A stretch of DNA of 64,000 bases, from the NCBI GenBank assembly GCA_023055425.1, contig JALGPY010000003.1:18163001-18227000 (forward strand), read 5' to 3'. Below the pieces are notes generated by a model. That model was given only the letters and a program-made list of their open reading frames with translations. It did not search any database and was not told where the DNA came from. The stretch's first letter is position 1; each line of letters opens with the position of its first letter. Source of the DNA: Linanthus parryae (lineage: Eukaryota; Streptophyta; Magnoliopsida; Ericales; Polemoniaceae). Made by a program: the position numbers and the translations under genes. This document shows positions 43,587 through 56,795 of this stretch, piece by piece.

Positions 43587-46500
43587 CACTACTAGAAATT
43601 CAAACAAAAACGGCAATAATTGTGTGCTAAAAAAATTATTTCCATTACTAATGACGTTATATTGGGGTTCAATTTACTGCCGCTTCTGCATATATAATAA
43701 CGGAAAGAGATATTTGCCGCATTTGAACTACTATATGCGGCAGTAAATTATTATTGCCAGAATGCAAATAGTTATTGCGGAAGTAACCAATTAATGCACT
43801 AAGTATATACCATTAAGGGGAAAAAGTAAAGGGAAACTAAAAAAAAATAGAGGGAAAGTGAAAAGTTTTCCCACCACGCTGCTAAGGAAAAGACCGCCGC
43901 GGCAAATCAATCTGGAGCCCAAGTTTTCCCACCACCAGGGGTTCGCTTTCAATTCTTTTGAGAATCGTTGACTTCAATTTCTCACTTCTTTGGTACGATT
44001 GAAGACTTCAATCTTTCTGAGAATCGTGGAAGCCCAAGTTTAAGACAATCCATCCGCACCGTCAACAAGGTAACTGAGTTTAGCTTCGCTTCTCTCTATG
44101 TTGTAGAATTCATCACCTTGCTTGTTTTTCCCTCTGTACTGAGAGTCGTATGACTTTCTTATTGCTTCTTGAACTCATATCACCCTCCTTCAATCGGCTT
44201 CTCTCCCTCGTCGTCCCCCATTTCGAATATCTCTGCCCAAACCCAAGCTCCTTGGTTCTTACCTATGCCTCGCTCCTTTGTGCCCGGTTCTGTCTCATGA
44301 CTCTGAAGGTACTCTTTTCCCTCTACAAATGGAGGACTTAATTGAATTTCCTCCATTTCGTGGTATCAATTGGTCGTATACTTTATCTCCATGAATATAT
44401 ATGGAGTTTAAATTTCTTATATTCTGAATATTCTTGTTCATTTATGACTTTAAGTTGTTATGTCAGCAATACAAGTCAATTTTTTCTTCTGTTTGATGCT
44501 GAAGATATGTGCCCTATGAGCACTGCAATCCCTAATACTAAACTTTTTAAAAACATCCTACTAGCAGAAGGATATTGGCAGCTTTGTCTTGAGATAAAAT
44601 CTGAATGTGGTTGGGATGTCAGATGTGCATGAAAGTCCACGTGGTGGGTGTCAATAGATGGTTCAGTTCATAATATTCTTGTTCACTAATAAATAGTTCC
44701 CCATGACTTCAGAATTTTCATAAACTTATCGTCCTGGTTTATAATTTCTTTATAACTACTGTCCTCAGAAGTGACAGTCACAATAGGTTGCTAGTTCGGG
44801 TCCTGGACCTTCTCTTGCCAAAAAGAGCACATTTCCACTGCATTGATTTATGTGGCTGAATAACTTTTCTTGAGTGCTTTATGAAACAGATTCGTACTGA
44901 TTCCTCCCATTTTCTTTATCGCAATTTTACCTCGAGGAGGGAACATGTCAAAGAAAGAATGAATCAATTGTTTCCTGGTTTCCAGTAACTCGTCATTGTT
45001 TTGCTTCGAGGAAAAGTACTTGATTAAGTTCCTTCAAAGTTCAAACTGCCTATTTTTTCAATCTTCTCACTGTTTGGTTCAGCGGTCATGTTTTTTCTCA
45101 CAAGCAACTTCCATTTGAAATCTTCAATCATCGTCTGCAATAGCATCCAACTCACATTCCAACTGAGTCGTCAAAGCTGAGCTCCCTGCAAATTTAGCTT
45201 GAGATCTTCAACCCCAGTTCTTAAGTTATGCCTGATATGTAAGAGCTCTTCCGAAAGATCAGCTTCTTTCATAGCCTCCTGCACCTCTTTTGAAGATCTT
45301 TGATCTTGGTTTCCAATTTCTGTTTATCTTGTAGCTGATTTTGCATGAGAGGAGGCACATGCATATGTAGAATAAGTGAAATGATTGATCACCCTAAGTT
45401 GATTTCATATTGAGTTTATTTAACTTCTTTGTACAGATTAACAGTGAACGAAAGAAGGAGAATAGAAAGAAACAAGGTAGCATAGCTTTATGCAACTACG
45501 AGAAGAGGTAGTTATTGATTAAGTTTTTTTCTTTCAATGTATTTTGTTATTACTTCATTTCATTCATTTTATGGGATCAAGTCGTGATTGATTTTCCATT
45601 ACAGGTTAAGAATAAGGACAAAGATTTTGTTTGTGCAATATTTTATTTAGAAGAATATGCATCAGATCCAGCAGCTGCAGATAATATTGTATGTGCATAT
45701 TCATTCATTATACACACACACACACACACTAGTGCATAACCCACCTAAGGCATACTGTCCTTAGGCATCTGGATAGGCGGAATCGTACAAGATTAAAAAC
45801 CTATCCCTTAGAAAATAATTATTTTAATCCACCTTCTCGAGCTATTCTCCATATCCAGAGAAAAATACCGTACATAGTAATGAGATTTCAAGTGATACAT
45901 TTGAAGGATTCTATCTGCATAATCAATCATTGGGATTTTAGCAATTTTTTGAAAGGTGATTGCATTAAAAATATGATCAGGTAAACTTGGGATGAAATGA
46001 ATACTCAATGAAGTAGCACCTACATATGAAGAGAACATAAAGAATTATGGATTTTGATAACAGTGAATTTGTTTGGAGTTTAAGTGTTTGATCCTTAGAG
46101 TTGATAAAGGGTTACAAAATAAGTACATGAACGTTGATGCTTCACTGTTGTTATACAAACAATGAATTAGTGCTGAAATTTTGTGTCGAATGTAGTTTGA
46201 TTGGCGATCGATGGTGATAACAGTTGCGGTTTGGTGGTGGATTGAATGCTGCAGTCTGTTGTGGTGAATCAGTGAGTGGTGGATTGTAAACCAATTTTTT
46301 GTCTTTTATTTGTTTATGCTCAATTTCTGGTATTGCAGAACGAGAGTTTATCTTAGTTGTTTGTCTCGGCTTGTGTTGCTTATATATGTGTAATCGTAGA
46401 AATGATGCCAACCAAATACTATATTTTTGCCAGTTCATTTACAGGTGGCAAAAAGAAAGTGAAGAACGCACAGGATAGAGGCGATGTGAATCATGCACCA

Positions 46501-47229
46501 GCGTTATGACCATCTCTAACTCTCTGCGGCGTTTTTGGCTATCAAATGACTTATGCCTTTTGTCGCATAGCTCTTAAGGAATTCTCTTGCCCTATGGGTA
46601 GACATTCTTATTTTTTATTAACGCATTGGACTGGTTTTGTTATGGGTTATAGAGAGATAGATAAACTTAATTATTGTAAAAGTGAAGATGGATGCTTCAG
46701 ACATGTTTAATTTTGAGTACGGGATATAACCAAGTTGTAAATTTGAACTTTCGTTTTTGGATGGATGCGTTGTAATTTTGTTTGATGTCTTGTCTAGCAT
46801 GTTATGTGGGTTTCACTGAAATGGAAAGCAAACTACAGGTAAGAATTACAGGAATGGATATAGGTGAATACCATCCATTTCAGATCCGATTGGATTTGGA
46901 TCGAATATGGATCCACTTATTTTGATCGGATTCGGATATGGATATAGGTGAATCCGATCTGAATTCGATTCGTTGCCATCCCTACGCATATGATTCAAAT
47001 ATTTGAGACAATAATTACTGCCGTATCTAGATACCAAATGCGGCAACAAATCATTTAATGCCATTTTTACTTTACGCGGCAATAGATTATCGCCACACAG
47101 AGCAAATAGCAGCTTCGAAACGGCAAAGCCATTATTGCCGCAAGTATTGCCGTAAAAGGCTTAAATGGCAATAATTGACCTTTAAATAGCAATATATTAA
47201 TGCTCCATTTGAGACAATCTCTTGTAGTG
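43587..47229. mobile_element. CACTA element, 3.6 kb, with exon-like islands, TSD TTT
   Basis: The left end CACTACTAGAAAT and right end ATCTCTTGTAGTG are flanked by TTT on both sides (43584-43586, 47230-47232). Subterminal GGCAATAATT/TGCCGC motifs recur at both ends (43610-43790 and 47010-47190). There is no CACTA transposase. The interior has short exon-like islands bounded by AG and GT, at about 45437-45475, 45605-45689 (VKNKDKDFVCAIFYLEEY) and 46444-46508, which may be captured gene pieces. A CA microsatellite lies at 45713-45729. Confidence 0.8.
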
Positions 47230-47265
47230 TTTTCTTCGCAAAATTAAAAATGTCGTGATGGGGGT

Positions 47266-47329
47266 ATAACTTATGCTCCCCCTTATACCGACACCCAAAC
47301 ACTGGATAAAAAAGGGGAGCATAAGTTAT
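47266..47329. repeat. 16-bp inverted repeat around the candidate element end
   Basis: ATAACTTATGCTCCCC (47266-47281) and its exact complement (47314-47329) enclose 32 bases. It could be the subterminal hairpin of the element above. Confidence 0.7.
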
Positions 47330-47340
47330 GCTATGTTTTC

Positions 47341-48745
47341 TATTGGAATAGATTCCCTAGAGGCAATCGTAGATTTAGTATGAACATTGTTTTGGCTAGA
47401 ATATTCATTTATTATATATTGTGATATTTAATATAATGAAGTCCTTAGATAAAATGTGTTGTTTATCTTAAATATCCCTAGTCCACTATATTGATTAATA
47501 TGACAATCAAATATAGACTAGTATGTGGGTAGATTGATATGGAGATATCAAGTCTAACACATGGGTATGCATTAGGAGTAATGGCATACTGGATTGACCC
47601 ACAACGAAAAGGATACATTAGATTAAGTCAAGTCACAATCGCTTTTCGTAGTGCTAATATAATTGCAATCCTTAGACTTGAAGTCACTAGATACTCTAGT
47701 TGTGAAATATTGCGCTTTGATGTTATCAAACGTTACACCGTAACTGGGTAATCATAAAGATAGCTATCAGGCGTGATAGGAAGCAAGCTTAGAGATCGTA
47801 GTGATGTAGATAGGATTTGTCCCTCCCACATAATGGGGGTACATATCCATGGCCACTCGAGGGATGAGGCTTATTGAATGTCTGGCCAGACTCAGATAAA
47901 TCAATATAGAGATATTGATGTTATCTGCAAGCATAAGCATATTCCCAGGATCGAGGAACTATGGATTGGATATACGAGTGTGACAATGTATGTCTCGTGT
48001 CCAATCCATATATGGAGGCAAAGGGATAGTGCAATTTGACATATTGGGCACAAGAGGTTTGTCGGGATCACTGACTATTTCTATTGGTTGGGTGGCATGG
48101 ATGTGTTGCTAGACACCGCTCCATGTTAGTAAGAGTTACTACCAACTATATAGAAACCTATGGGGTCACACGTAAAATAGAGTAGAGCTAGATTTGTGAT
48201 TAATTAATATTGATTAATTAATAGAAGGATCATTGTGCAACAGCTTGCAAACTTAGCAGGACTAATTTGCAAGGAAGGGAATAGTTCTAGTTCAACTAGA
48301 ATAAGGAAACTCTTTTATGGAAACAACAATGAGTTGTTGGAGTATAAAGAGGTCTAAGCTTCCTTCCCACTTAATTTTTATTAGACATAACAAAGAGAGT
48401 GGGATAGAAAGCAAGAGAGAGCAAGAAAAGAGCTAGGGCCGAACCCTAGCCCTGTCCGCCCCCTTCCCGTCGGCCCAAAGAGGAGGCCGCCCCTCCCTTT
48501 GTGCCTTTGCTGCTTTGATATTCTTCCCTCTTCCTCCGGGTTCAAGCTAGCACTTGTTTGAAGGAAGAATCTAGATCTCACCTCGAGACGAGGACATCAT
48601 TCTTCGTGTGATCTCACAAACTCAAAGGTACACAACACTATGTCCCTTATCATGTTATGATATCTCTTCCTGACGATCCGTGGTGGGCATTGAAGTAGAA
48701 TTAAATTTTGTTATTCCGCTGCGTTACCTACTTCAAAACCCAACA
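47341..48745 (+). repeat. 5' LTR of Angela D
   Basis: TATTGGAATAG to CCCAACA, 1,405 bp; the primer binding site follows. A TATA box, TATAAAG (48343-48349), is followed by a purine/pyrimidine-mixed leader. The antisense strand has a 66-codon ORF also seen in the solo LTR; I treat it as chance. Confidence 0.92.
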
Positions 48746-48746
48746 G

Positions 48747-48760
48747 TGGTATCAGAGCCA
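48747..48760 (+). promoter_or_regulatory. Primer binding site of Angela D
   Basis: TGGTATCAGAGCCA, one base after the LTR, complementary to initiator tRNA-Met. Confidence 0.95.
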
Positions 48761-50397
48761 CAGGTCGTAGAGCATAACATGATGTATGTGTTACGATTTC
48801 AGTTTACACAATGTTTTATTGTTTATTACGCGAAAAATGAAATAAATTGGCATAGTAGATGCAAAATTGAATATTGATTCAATAGAACAAGACCCAATTT
48901 AACATTGGATGTTAGAATTGGTGAGTTAAATCACATAAGATGTGTAAAATTGGGTTCTTGAAAAATTAGGGTTCATGGGCACATGATTGAAAAGAGGTTT
49001 TCAATTATGGAAACAAATTTATGGAATTAAATCCATAAAAAAACAACCTTGCTTGGGCAACAAGGAAGAGGGAAGGAAGACTAGGGCCGAAACCCTAGCC
49101 GTCCGCCACCCCCCCCCCCCTTGCGCGCCAAGCAAAGGCCGCGGGCCATAGGGGCGTCCGGCCTTGGGCCGGGCCTTGTGGTGGCGGTGGTCCTAGGGGT
49201 TCGGGCCCCTGGTTGGCTTGAACCCCTTGGACCGTTGTAAACCCTAATTACCCAATTTTATTAAAATTAAACAAGCGCGTTAAAAATTGGTTTTAACTGT
49301 TTTGTGTGCTTTATTGCATGGTGGATGGATATGGCCTAGCATTGTGGATGTTTTATTGCTTTGTGGTTTGGTTTACGGCCTGCGAGCTGATCAAATTAAT
49401 GTAATAATTAATTAGGTTTTACGGCCTACGAGTCGTCTTTTTCTCCTCAACATGTGAGGCTTTTGTTATTTATTTATTCTAGATGTTAGGCTAGAATTAG
49501 ATATATTTAGATGATAGCCAAGAGCATGGAGAAGAAGACCGGAGAACCAAAGGAGCCAAGAGACAAAGAAGACATCCCTAGGCGCGCAGCTATGGTGGAG
49601 CACATGGAGATGAGCTCGGCACTTTAGGGCAATTAGATATTATCATTGGCTTGATAATATCATTAGTCTAGGGGCCATATCCATGCCACGTTTCTTTCAT
49701 GTTTGTGGATGTTTATTATTTGTGCCTTGTTATTTAATTTTGTGTATGGCGATACTAGCGAAAACAATAACAAGATAATAATAAACAAGGTTGGTCTTTT
49801 ATTGTGGATTGCCCAATCCAAATAAGTAGACCATGTTGATAAGATCAACCAAACAAATTAAAGAAAAGAAATCCATCAATTAAATATTGCGTTTTGCCAT
49901 CTCTTGCCAAAACACCCTTCATGATCATGGTTTATTAAAATTCGGGCTTGCCAAAGTAGGGCGATTTTAATTTACCATGGTGTGTTGCGGACGACACAAT
50001 CTAGTAATGTGTGTATGTTAAAGCAAGAGGTTGGACGCAACTAGGCAAGAATCAATTGGATTGATGAGCCTAGAGGCATGACAATTAGGGGTTATCCATG
50101 GGATAAAGAATAATAGAATTATTCACCTAATTGGACCAAGAGTTGCATATGATGCAATTGGAATGGTTCCTACATAAATAACCTATTCTTGGGTGACTTT
50201 CCAAAGCAAGCTCAAGAAGAAATGAAAAAGGGATCTTGGACCTACTAGAAAATATAATGATATTTTCCGCATTAATGGTGAGGGCTATTAATCCGAGAAA
50301 AATAGTGGGAGCTATATTTGATGATCTAGCCATTGTTGAATATAGTTAAATTGTTCAAAATACTAAATTGCACATTTCTCGTTTTGTAGAATTCCAA
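48761..50397 (+). other. Angela D untranslated leader
   Basis: 1.6 kb without a credible ORF, collinear with the leader of element E. It ends TTTTGTAGAATTCCAAATGG, where TTTTGTAG resembles a 3' splice site just before the gag start. The corresponding empty site of E's hAT insertion is at about 50133-50153. Confidence 0.8.
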
Positions 50398-53300
50398 ATG
50401 GAAAACAACAACGCATCGACTTCATCCCTACGATCTGTCCTTGAGAAGGATAAAATGTCTGGAACAAATTTCCTTGACTGGTACAGAAACTTAAGGATTG
50501 CCCTTAAGCAAAAAAAGAAGTTGTACGTCTTGGACACTCAAATTCCAGCACCACCACAAGACGAGTCTCTTCTAGCGTAATTGAGGGCACGTCAGAAACA
50601 TATTGATGATTCTAATGACGTGACTTGCCTCATGCTTTGTACCATGAATCCTGAGCTTCAGAAGCAGCATGAGAATATGGAAGCCTGTGATATGATCATA
50701 CACTTGAAACAATTGTTTCAGGAACAGGCTAGGCATAAGCGCTATGAGGTGTCTAAAGCATTATTCAAGAGCAGTCTTGCAGAGGGGAATCCAGTAGGGC
50801 ATCATGTACTCCGAATGATCGGGTACATTGAGAACCTTGAGAGACTCGGGTTCCCATTGGGCCAAGATTTGGCTACTGATCTTGTCTTGCAATCGTTGCC
50901 TGACAGTTATAATCAGTTCATCATGAACTATAATATGATCAAGATCAGTAAGACTCTGCCTGACTTATTGAACTTGCTAAAGATAGCGGAACAGAGCGTC
51001 AATAAAGGCAAGGGAAAAGCCATAATGATGGTGCATAAGAAGAAAAGCAAGTCAGTTGCATCTACTTCTAAAGGAAAGCGCAAGAAATTTTCGAAATCCA
51101 AAGAAGCCCTGAAGCCTAGTGGAGGCGTGGCTAAGGGTGAGTGTCACTACTGCAGCCAGCCGGGTCACTGGAGGATGAATTGTCCTAAATATCTGGAGGA
51201 TAAGAAGCTTGGAATAGTGATTTCACCACCACCAGGTATTTATGTTATAGACGTCAATCTTTCTATTTCTTCATCTTGGGTATTGGATACCGGATGTGGT
51301 TCTCACATTTGTCGTAATGTGCAGGATTTGAAAAGAAGTAGAAGATAGAGTAAAGGGGAGATAGATCTGCGCGTCGGGAATGGAGAAAAAGTTGCTGGAT
51401 TAGCTGTAGGCGTTTATGAGCTATCTTTGCCTTCTGGACTTATTTTATAATTAGACAATTACTTTTATGTGCCTGCTATGAGCAGAAACATTATTTCCGT
51501 TTCTTGTTTGGACGAGAAGGGTTTTTCTATTTCAATAAAGGACAAGTGTTGCTCCATTTATTTTGATAGTATGCACTATTGTAGTGCGCATTTGTCTAAT
51601 GGATTGTATATCCTAGATCTAAATAGTCCAATCTATAACATAAATACTAAAATGATTAAAACTAATGATTTAAATCCTACATATCTATGGCACTGTCGTT
51701 TAGGCCATATAAACGAGAAACGCATATCTAGGCTCCATAAGGATGGACTACTAGACTCATTTGATTTGGAATCATATGAGACATGTGAATCTTGTTTATT
51801 AGGAAAAATTACAAAGTCCCCTTTCAATAAGAAAGCTGAAAGGACTAGTGAGTTATTGGCACTCATACATACCGATGTATGTGGGCCATTCCCCACGCCT
51901 GCCAGAGGTGGTTATACCTACTTCATCACATTCACTGACGATTTCAGTAGATATGGATTTGTGTACCTTATGAAGGCCAAATCCGAATCCTTTGAATTGT
52001 TCAAAGAATTCAAGAATGAAGTAGAGAAGCAACTTGGCAAAAGTATCAAGGCTCTACGATCGGATCGTGGAGGAGAATACTTAAGCCAAGAGTTTGATGA
52101 GTATCTTAGAGAGTGTGGGATAGTATCCCATCTCACTCCACCCGGAACGCCACAATGGAATGGCATGTCCGAGAGGAGGAATCGCACTCTATTAGATATG
52201 GTGCGATTCATGATGTCTCAAACAGATCTTCCGATATCCTTTTGGGGACATGCTCTAATGACGGCAGCTTTTACCAATAACCGTGTTCCATCCAAGTCAG
52301 TCATGAAGACGCCATATGAGATATGGACTGGGAAGCGTCCCATAGTGTCGTTTATGAGAATTTGGGGCTGCGATGTCTATGTAAAACATTTACAAACATA
52401 CAAGCTCGGGCCCAAAGCGGATAAGTGTAAATTTGTGGGATATCCTAAGGAAACTAAATGATATTATTTCTACAATCCCATCGAGAACAAAGTGTTTGTT
52501 GCTCGGACCGGCGTGTTTCTAGAAAGAGAGTTTGTCTCTAAAGAAGCAAGTGGGAGGGCTGTAGAACTTGAAGAAATTCAAGAACCACAAATCACAGAAC
52601 CGTTGATGGAACATGAGCAGGAACCGCAAGAAGTTTTGTAAGAACCTGTTCAGGTAACACAGGAACTCTGTAGATCAGGAAGAGTGCGTCATGAGCCAGA
52701 GAGGTATGGACTTCTCGTGAATGAGCCCGATGACGTACCACTCATATATGATGAGCCCACGACCTACGGAGAGGCCATTAAAGGCCCAGACTCTAAGAAG
52801 TGGCTAGAAGCCATGAGATCTGAAATAGATTCCATGTACACCAACAAAGTATGGACTTTGGTGGAACCACCCGAAGGGGCTCGGCCCATAGGGTGCAAGT
52901 GGGTATTCAAGAAGAAGACCGACATGGATGGCAAGGTAGTTGCCTATAAGGGGCGATTGGTGGCTAAAGGGTATAGACAGATTCATGGTATTGACTATGA
53001 TGAGACCTTTTCACCAGTCACCATGACTAAATCCATTCGAATCCTACTTGCTATTGCAGCATACTACGACTATGAGATTTGGCAAATGGATGTCAAAACA
53101 GCGTTCCTTTATGGGAACCTCCTCGAGGATGTGTACATGACACAACCGAAGGGTTTTGAGGATCCAGAGAATGCCAGTAAAGTCTGTAAGCTGCAAAGGT
53201 CCATTTATGGATTAAAGCAAGCTTCTAGGAGTTGGAATCGGCGTTTTGATGACGCAGTCAAAGAGTTTGGCTTCATCAAGAACGAAGATGAGCCTTGTGT

Positions 53301-54334
53301 TTACAAGAAGGTTAGTGGGAGCTCTGTAGTATTTCTGGTCTTGTATGTGGATGACATACTAATCATTGGCAATGAAATTACTACTTTTGCAATCTGTTAA
53401 AGATTGGCCAGGAAATTGCTTTGCAATGAAGGACTTAGGAGACGCGGCCTATATACTTGGTATAAAGATCTATAGGGATAGATCTAGAAGGTTGCTCGGC
53501 CTAAGTCTAAGTACATACGTAGACAATGTGTTGAAGAGGTTCAACATGCAAGATTCCAAGAAGGGATTCTTGACCATGTCGCATGAAGTTACTCTTTCCA
53601 AGAATGACCGTCCCTCCAATTAGATTGAGAAGAACCGCATGAGTAGGATACCCTATGCTTCAGCCATAGGATCCATCATGTACGCCATGCTATGTACTAG
53701 ACCAGACATATCATACGCATTGAGTATGGTGAGCAGATAACAGTCCAATCCGGGTGAGAGTCACTGCATTGCTGTCAAGAACATCCTGAAGTACTTGAGA
53801 AGAACTAAGGATGTGTTCTTAATATTTGGAGGTAAGGAAGAGCTAAGTGTAAAAGGTTACACTGATGCAAGCTTCCAAACCGACAAAGATGACTACAGAT
53901 CGCAGTCTGGATACGTGTTTTGCCTGAATGGAGGAGCTGTAAGCTGAAAGAGTTCCAAGCAAGGGACAGTTGCTGATTCTACAACAGAAGCTGAGTACAT
54001 TGCTGCTGCGGAAGCAGCAAAATAGGCAGTTTGGATAAAGAAGTTTATCACTGAGCTCGGTGTGGTCCCTAGCATCATGGATCCCATAGAGTTGTACTGT
54101 GACAACTCTGGGGCAATCGCACAAGCCAAGGAACCAAGATCACACCAGAAGTCAAAGCATGTACTTAGGAGATTCCATCTTATTCGTGATATGATCGATC
54201 GAGGAGATGTGAAGATGTGCAAGATTCCAACGGATGACAATGTTTCAGATCCGCTCACGAAACCTCTTGCGCAGCGAAAGCATGAAGGGCACGCCAGAAC
54301 TATAGGCATACGAGATGCGCCAGATTGGCTCTAG
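50398..54334 (+). pseudogene. Angela D gag-pol polyprotein, decayed
   Basis: From ATG at 50398: gag (SGTNFLDWYRNLRIALKQ), zinc knuckle CHYCSQPGHWRMNC, protease WVLDTGCGSH, pre-integrase HCRLGH...CESCLLGK, integrase (HTDVCGPF, DDFSRYG, RSDRGGEYL), RT with YVDDILIIGN, and RNase H to APDWL. In-frame stops occur at 50578, 51346, 51448, 52459, 52639, 53621, about 53738, about 53944 and about 54023, and a one-base frameshift near 53380. Comparison with E shows single-base origins, for example GAA to TAA, GGA to TGA and TGG to TGA. Confidence 0.92.
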
Positions 54335-54335
54335 T

Positions 54336-54348
54336 GCAAGTGGGAGAC
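54336..54348 (+). promoter_or_regulatory. Polypurine tract of Angela D
   Basis: GCAAGTGGGAGAC directly precedes the 3' LTR, as in elements B and E. It primes plus-strand DNA. Confidence 0.85.
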
Positions 54349-55358
54349 TGCTGGAATAGATGCCCTAGGGGAAATCGTAGATTTAGTATGAACATTGTTT
54401 TGGCTAGAATATTCATTTATTATATATTGTGATATTTAATATAATGAAGCCCTTAGATAAAATGTGTTGTTTATCTTAAATATCCCTAGTCCACTATATT
54501 GATTAATAGGACGATCAAATATAGACTAGTATGTGGGTAGATTGATATGGAGATATCAAGTCTAACACATGGGTATGCATTAGGAGTAATGGCATAATGG
54601 ATTGACCCACAACGAAAAGGATACATTAGATTATGTCAAGTCACAATCGCTTTTCGTAGTGCTAATATAATTGCAATCCTTAGACTTGAAGTCACTAGAT
54701 ACTCTAGTTGTGAAATATTGCGCTTTGATGTTATCAAACGTTACACCGTGACTAGGTAATCATAAAGATAGCTATCGGGCGTGATAGGAAGCAAGCTTAG
54801 AGATCGTAGTGATGTAGATAGGGTTTGTCCCTCCCACATAATGGGGGTACATATCCATGGCCACTCGAGGGATGAGGCTTATTGAATGTCTGGACAGACT
54901 CAGATAAATCAATATAGAGATATTGATGTTATCTGCAAGCATAAGCATATTTCCAGGATCGAGGAACTATGGATTGGATATACGAGTGTGACAATGTATG
55001 TCTCGTTTCCAATCCAGATATGGAGGCAAAGGGATAGTGCAATTTGACATATTGGGCACAAGAGGTTTGTCGGGATCACTGACTATTTCTATTGGTTGGG
55101 TGCCATGGATGTGTTGCTAGACACCGCTCCATGTTAGTAAGAGTTACTACCAGCTATATAGAAACCTATGGGGTTACACGTCAAATAGAGTAGAGCTAGA
55201 TTTGGGATTAATTAATATTGATTAATTAATAGAAGGATCATTGTGCAACACCTTGCAAACTTAGTAGGACTAATTTGCAAGGAAGGGAATAGATCTAGTT
55301 CATCTAGAATAAGGAAACTCTTTTATGGAAACAACAAGGAGTTGTTGGAGTATATAAA
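54349..55358 (+). repeat. 3' LTR of Angela D, left part
   Basis: It starts TGCTGGAATAG and is collinear with the 5' LTR up to GGAGTATATAAA, where element E begins. The break falls in the TATA box region (48343-48349 in the 5' LTR). Confidence 0.92.
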
Positions 55359-56781
55359 TGTAGGGTTTTTATTCATGGATGCGCAACGGAAGCATAAACA
55401 AACATAAACCATGCAAAACCCTCCTAGGATCACAAGTCAAGAGACATAACGATGGTAAGGTTTCGAAATCATAAACACACCTTAGGGTTCTCCTTTGATG
55501 ACTTCAAACGCGAATTGTGTCACGTTCTTTATGGTTGATCCACGCCTAGAGTTGATCCTAGATCTCCCAAGTCCTTGGTGCTAGCCCGGAAGAGGAAGAG
55601 GAAGAAGAATCACGCAAAACGAGACCCAAAAGGAGGGTCTCGGCCTCCTTTGGCCGACGGGGACGGGGCGGCGGCAAGGGGGCGGTCGGGCTCCCTTGTT
55701 GCTTGCTCTCTCTCCTTTTGTTCTCTCCCACTCTTTGTTATGTTCAATTATGAGCATAAGTTATGTGGGAAGGAAGGAAGGAAGGTCCTTTATATAGTCC
55801 AACAACTCCTTGTTAACTACCTAAAGGACTTATTCTAGTCCTACTAGAATTCAATTTAGTGCCTTCCTTGCAAATTAGTCCCTACTAAGTTTGCAAGGGT
55901 TTGCAAAGTGATCCTTCTAATTAATTAATCCAATTAATTAATTCCCATCTAGTTCAACTCTATATAGCGTGTGACCCCATAGGTTCTATCTAGTTGGTAG
56001 CAACTATTTGCTAATATGGAGCGGTCTCTAGCAAAACATCCATTCTAGCCAACAAATAGAATAGTCATCTTGACAACCTTTGTACAAGTAATTGTCTCAT
56101 CCCTTTGTCTCTATATCCGGATTGGACACGAGACATACAAGTCACACTCGTATATCCAATCCATAGTTTCTCGATCCATGGGAATAGCCTTATCCGTGCA
56201 AATAACTTCAATATCCTGTATTGATTTATTTGAGTCTGGCAAGACATTCTATAAGCACTATCGCTCAAGTGGCCTAGGATTTGCTCCCGTTATGTGGGAG
56301 GGACAAATTCTATCTACGTCCACTACGATCTCTAAGCTTGCTTCTTATTGTATCCAGTACACGCCTTTATAACTACCCAGTTACGGCCTGCGTTTAACGC
56401 TACCAAGATCACAATAATCCACAACTAGAATATCTAGTGACTTCAAGTCTAAGGATGACAATACCGTTGTACTGCGAGAAGCGCTTGTGACTCAACATAA
56501 CGTGTATGTAGCCTTCTCGGAGATGGGTCAATCCAGTGCAACATTCCCTAATGCACACCTATGTGTTGGATCGTGATATCTCCATATCAATCCAACCCCA
56601 TACTAGTCTATAGATGATTGTCCCATTAATCATTATACTTGACTAGGGATATTTAAGATAAACAACACAATTGTAAATCTAAGGACTTCATTATATTAAA
56701 TATCCAATAAATAATAAATGAATTTCTAGCGACAAATAATTCATACTAAACTAGATTGCCTCTAGGGCATCTATTCCAACA
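55359..56781 (-). repeat. 3' LTR of Angela E
   Basis: Plus strand TGTAGGG to ATTCCAACA, 1,423 bp. On the minus strand a TATA box (TATATAAA, plus 55789-55796) is followed by a CCTT tetranucleotide run (55769-55786). The subfamily differs from D and the solo LTR in its last 450 bp. Confidence 0.93.
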
Positions 56782-56795
56782 GTCTCCCACTTGTA

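Larger units (their letters stand above)
41915..47313. mobile_element. Candidate PIF/Harbinger-like or MITE-type element with nested CACTAs
   Basis: The left end GGCCTCGTTTAGGTAGCGGATAAG follows TTA. The sequence at 47281-47305, in reverse complement, gives a similar end (GTTTGGGTGTCGGTATAAG). Without the two CACTA elements the body would be about 1.2 kb of G/T-rich, non-coding DNA. The right terminus and TSD are not clean, so the call is tentative. Confidence 0.35.
47341..55358 (+). mobile_element. Angela-type copia D, plus strand; 3' LTR interrupted by element E
   Basis: 5' LTR, primer binding site, 1.6-kb leader, gag-pol, polypurine tract and the first 1,010 bp of the 3' LTR are present. 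The rest of the 3' LTR must lie to the right of the window, beyond element E. The LTRs differ at a few percent of sites by eye. Gag-pol has about ten stops or frameshifts, so D is dead. Confidence 0.92.

Noticed and set aside
46851..46990. Possible small hAT-type MITE (…TTGCCATCCCTA end)
   Set aside because: The right end resembles the TAGGGATGGCAA terminus, but the left end does not match it and no 8-bp TSD was found. GGATTCGGATATGG-type repeats alone are not enough.
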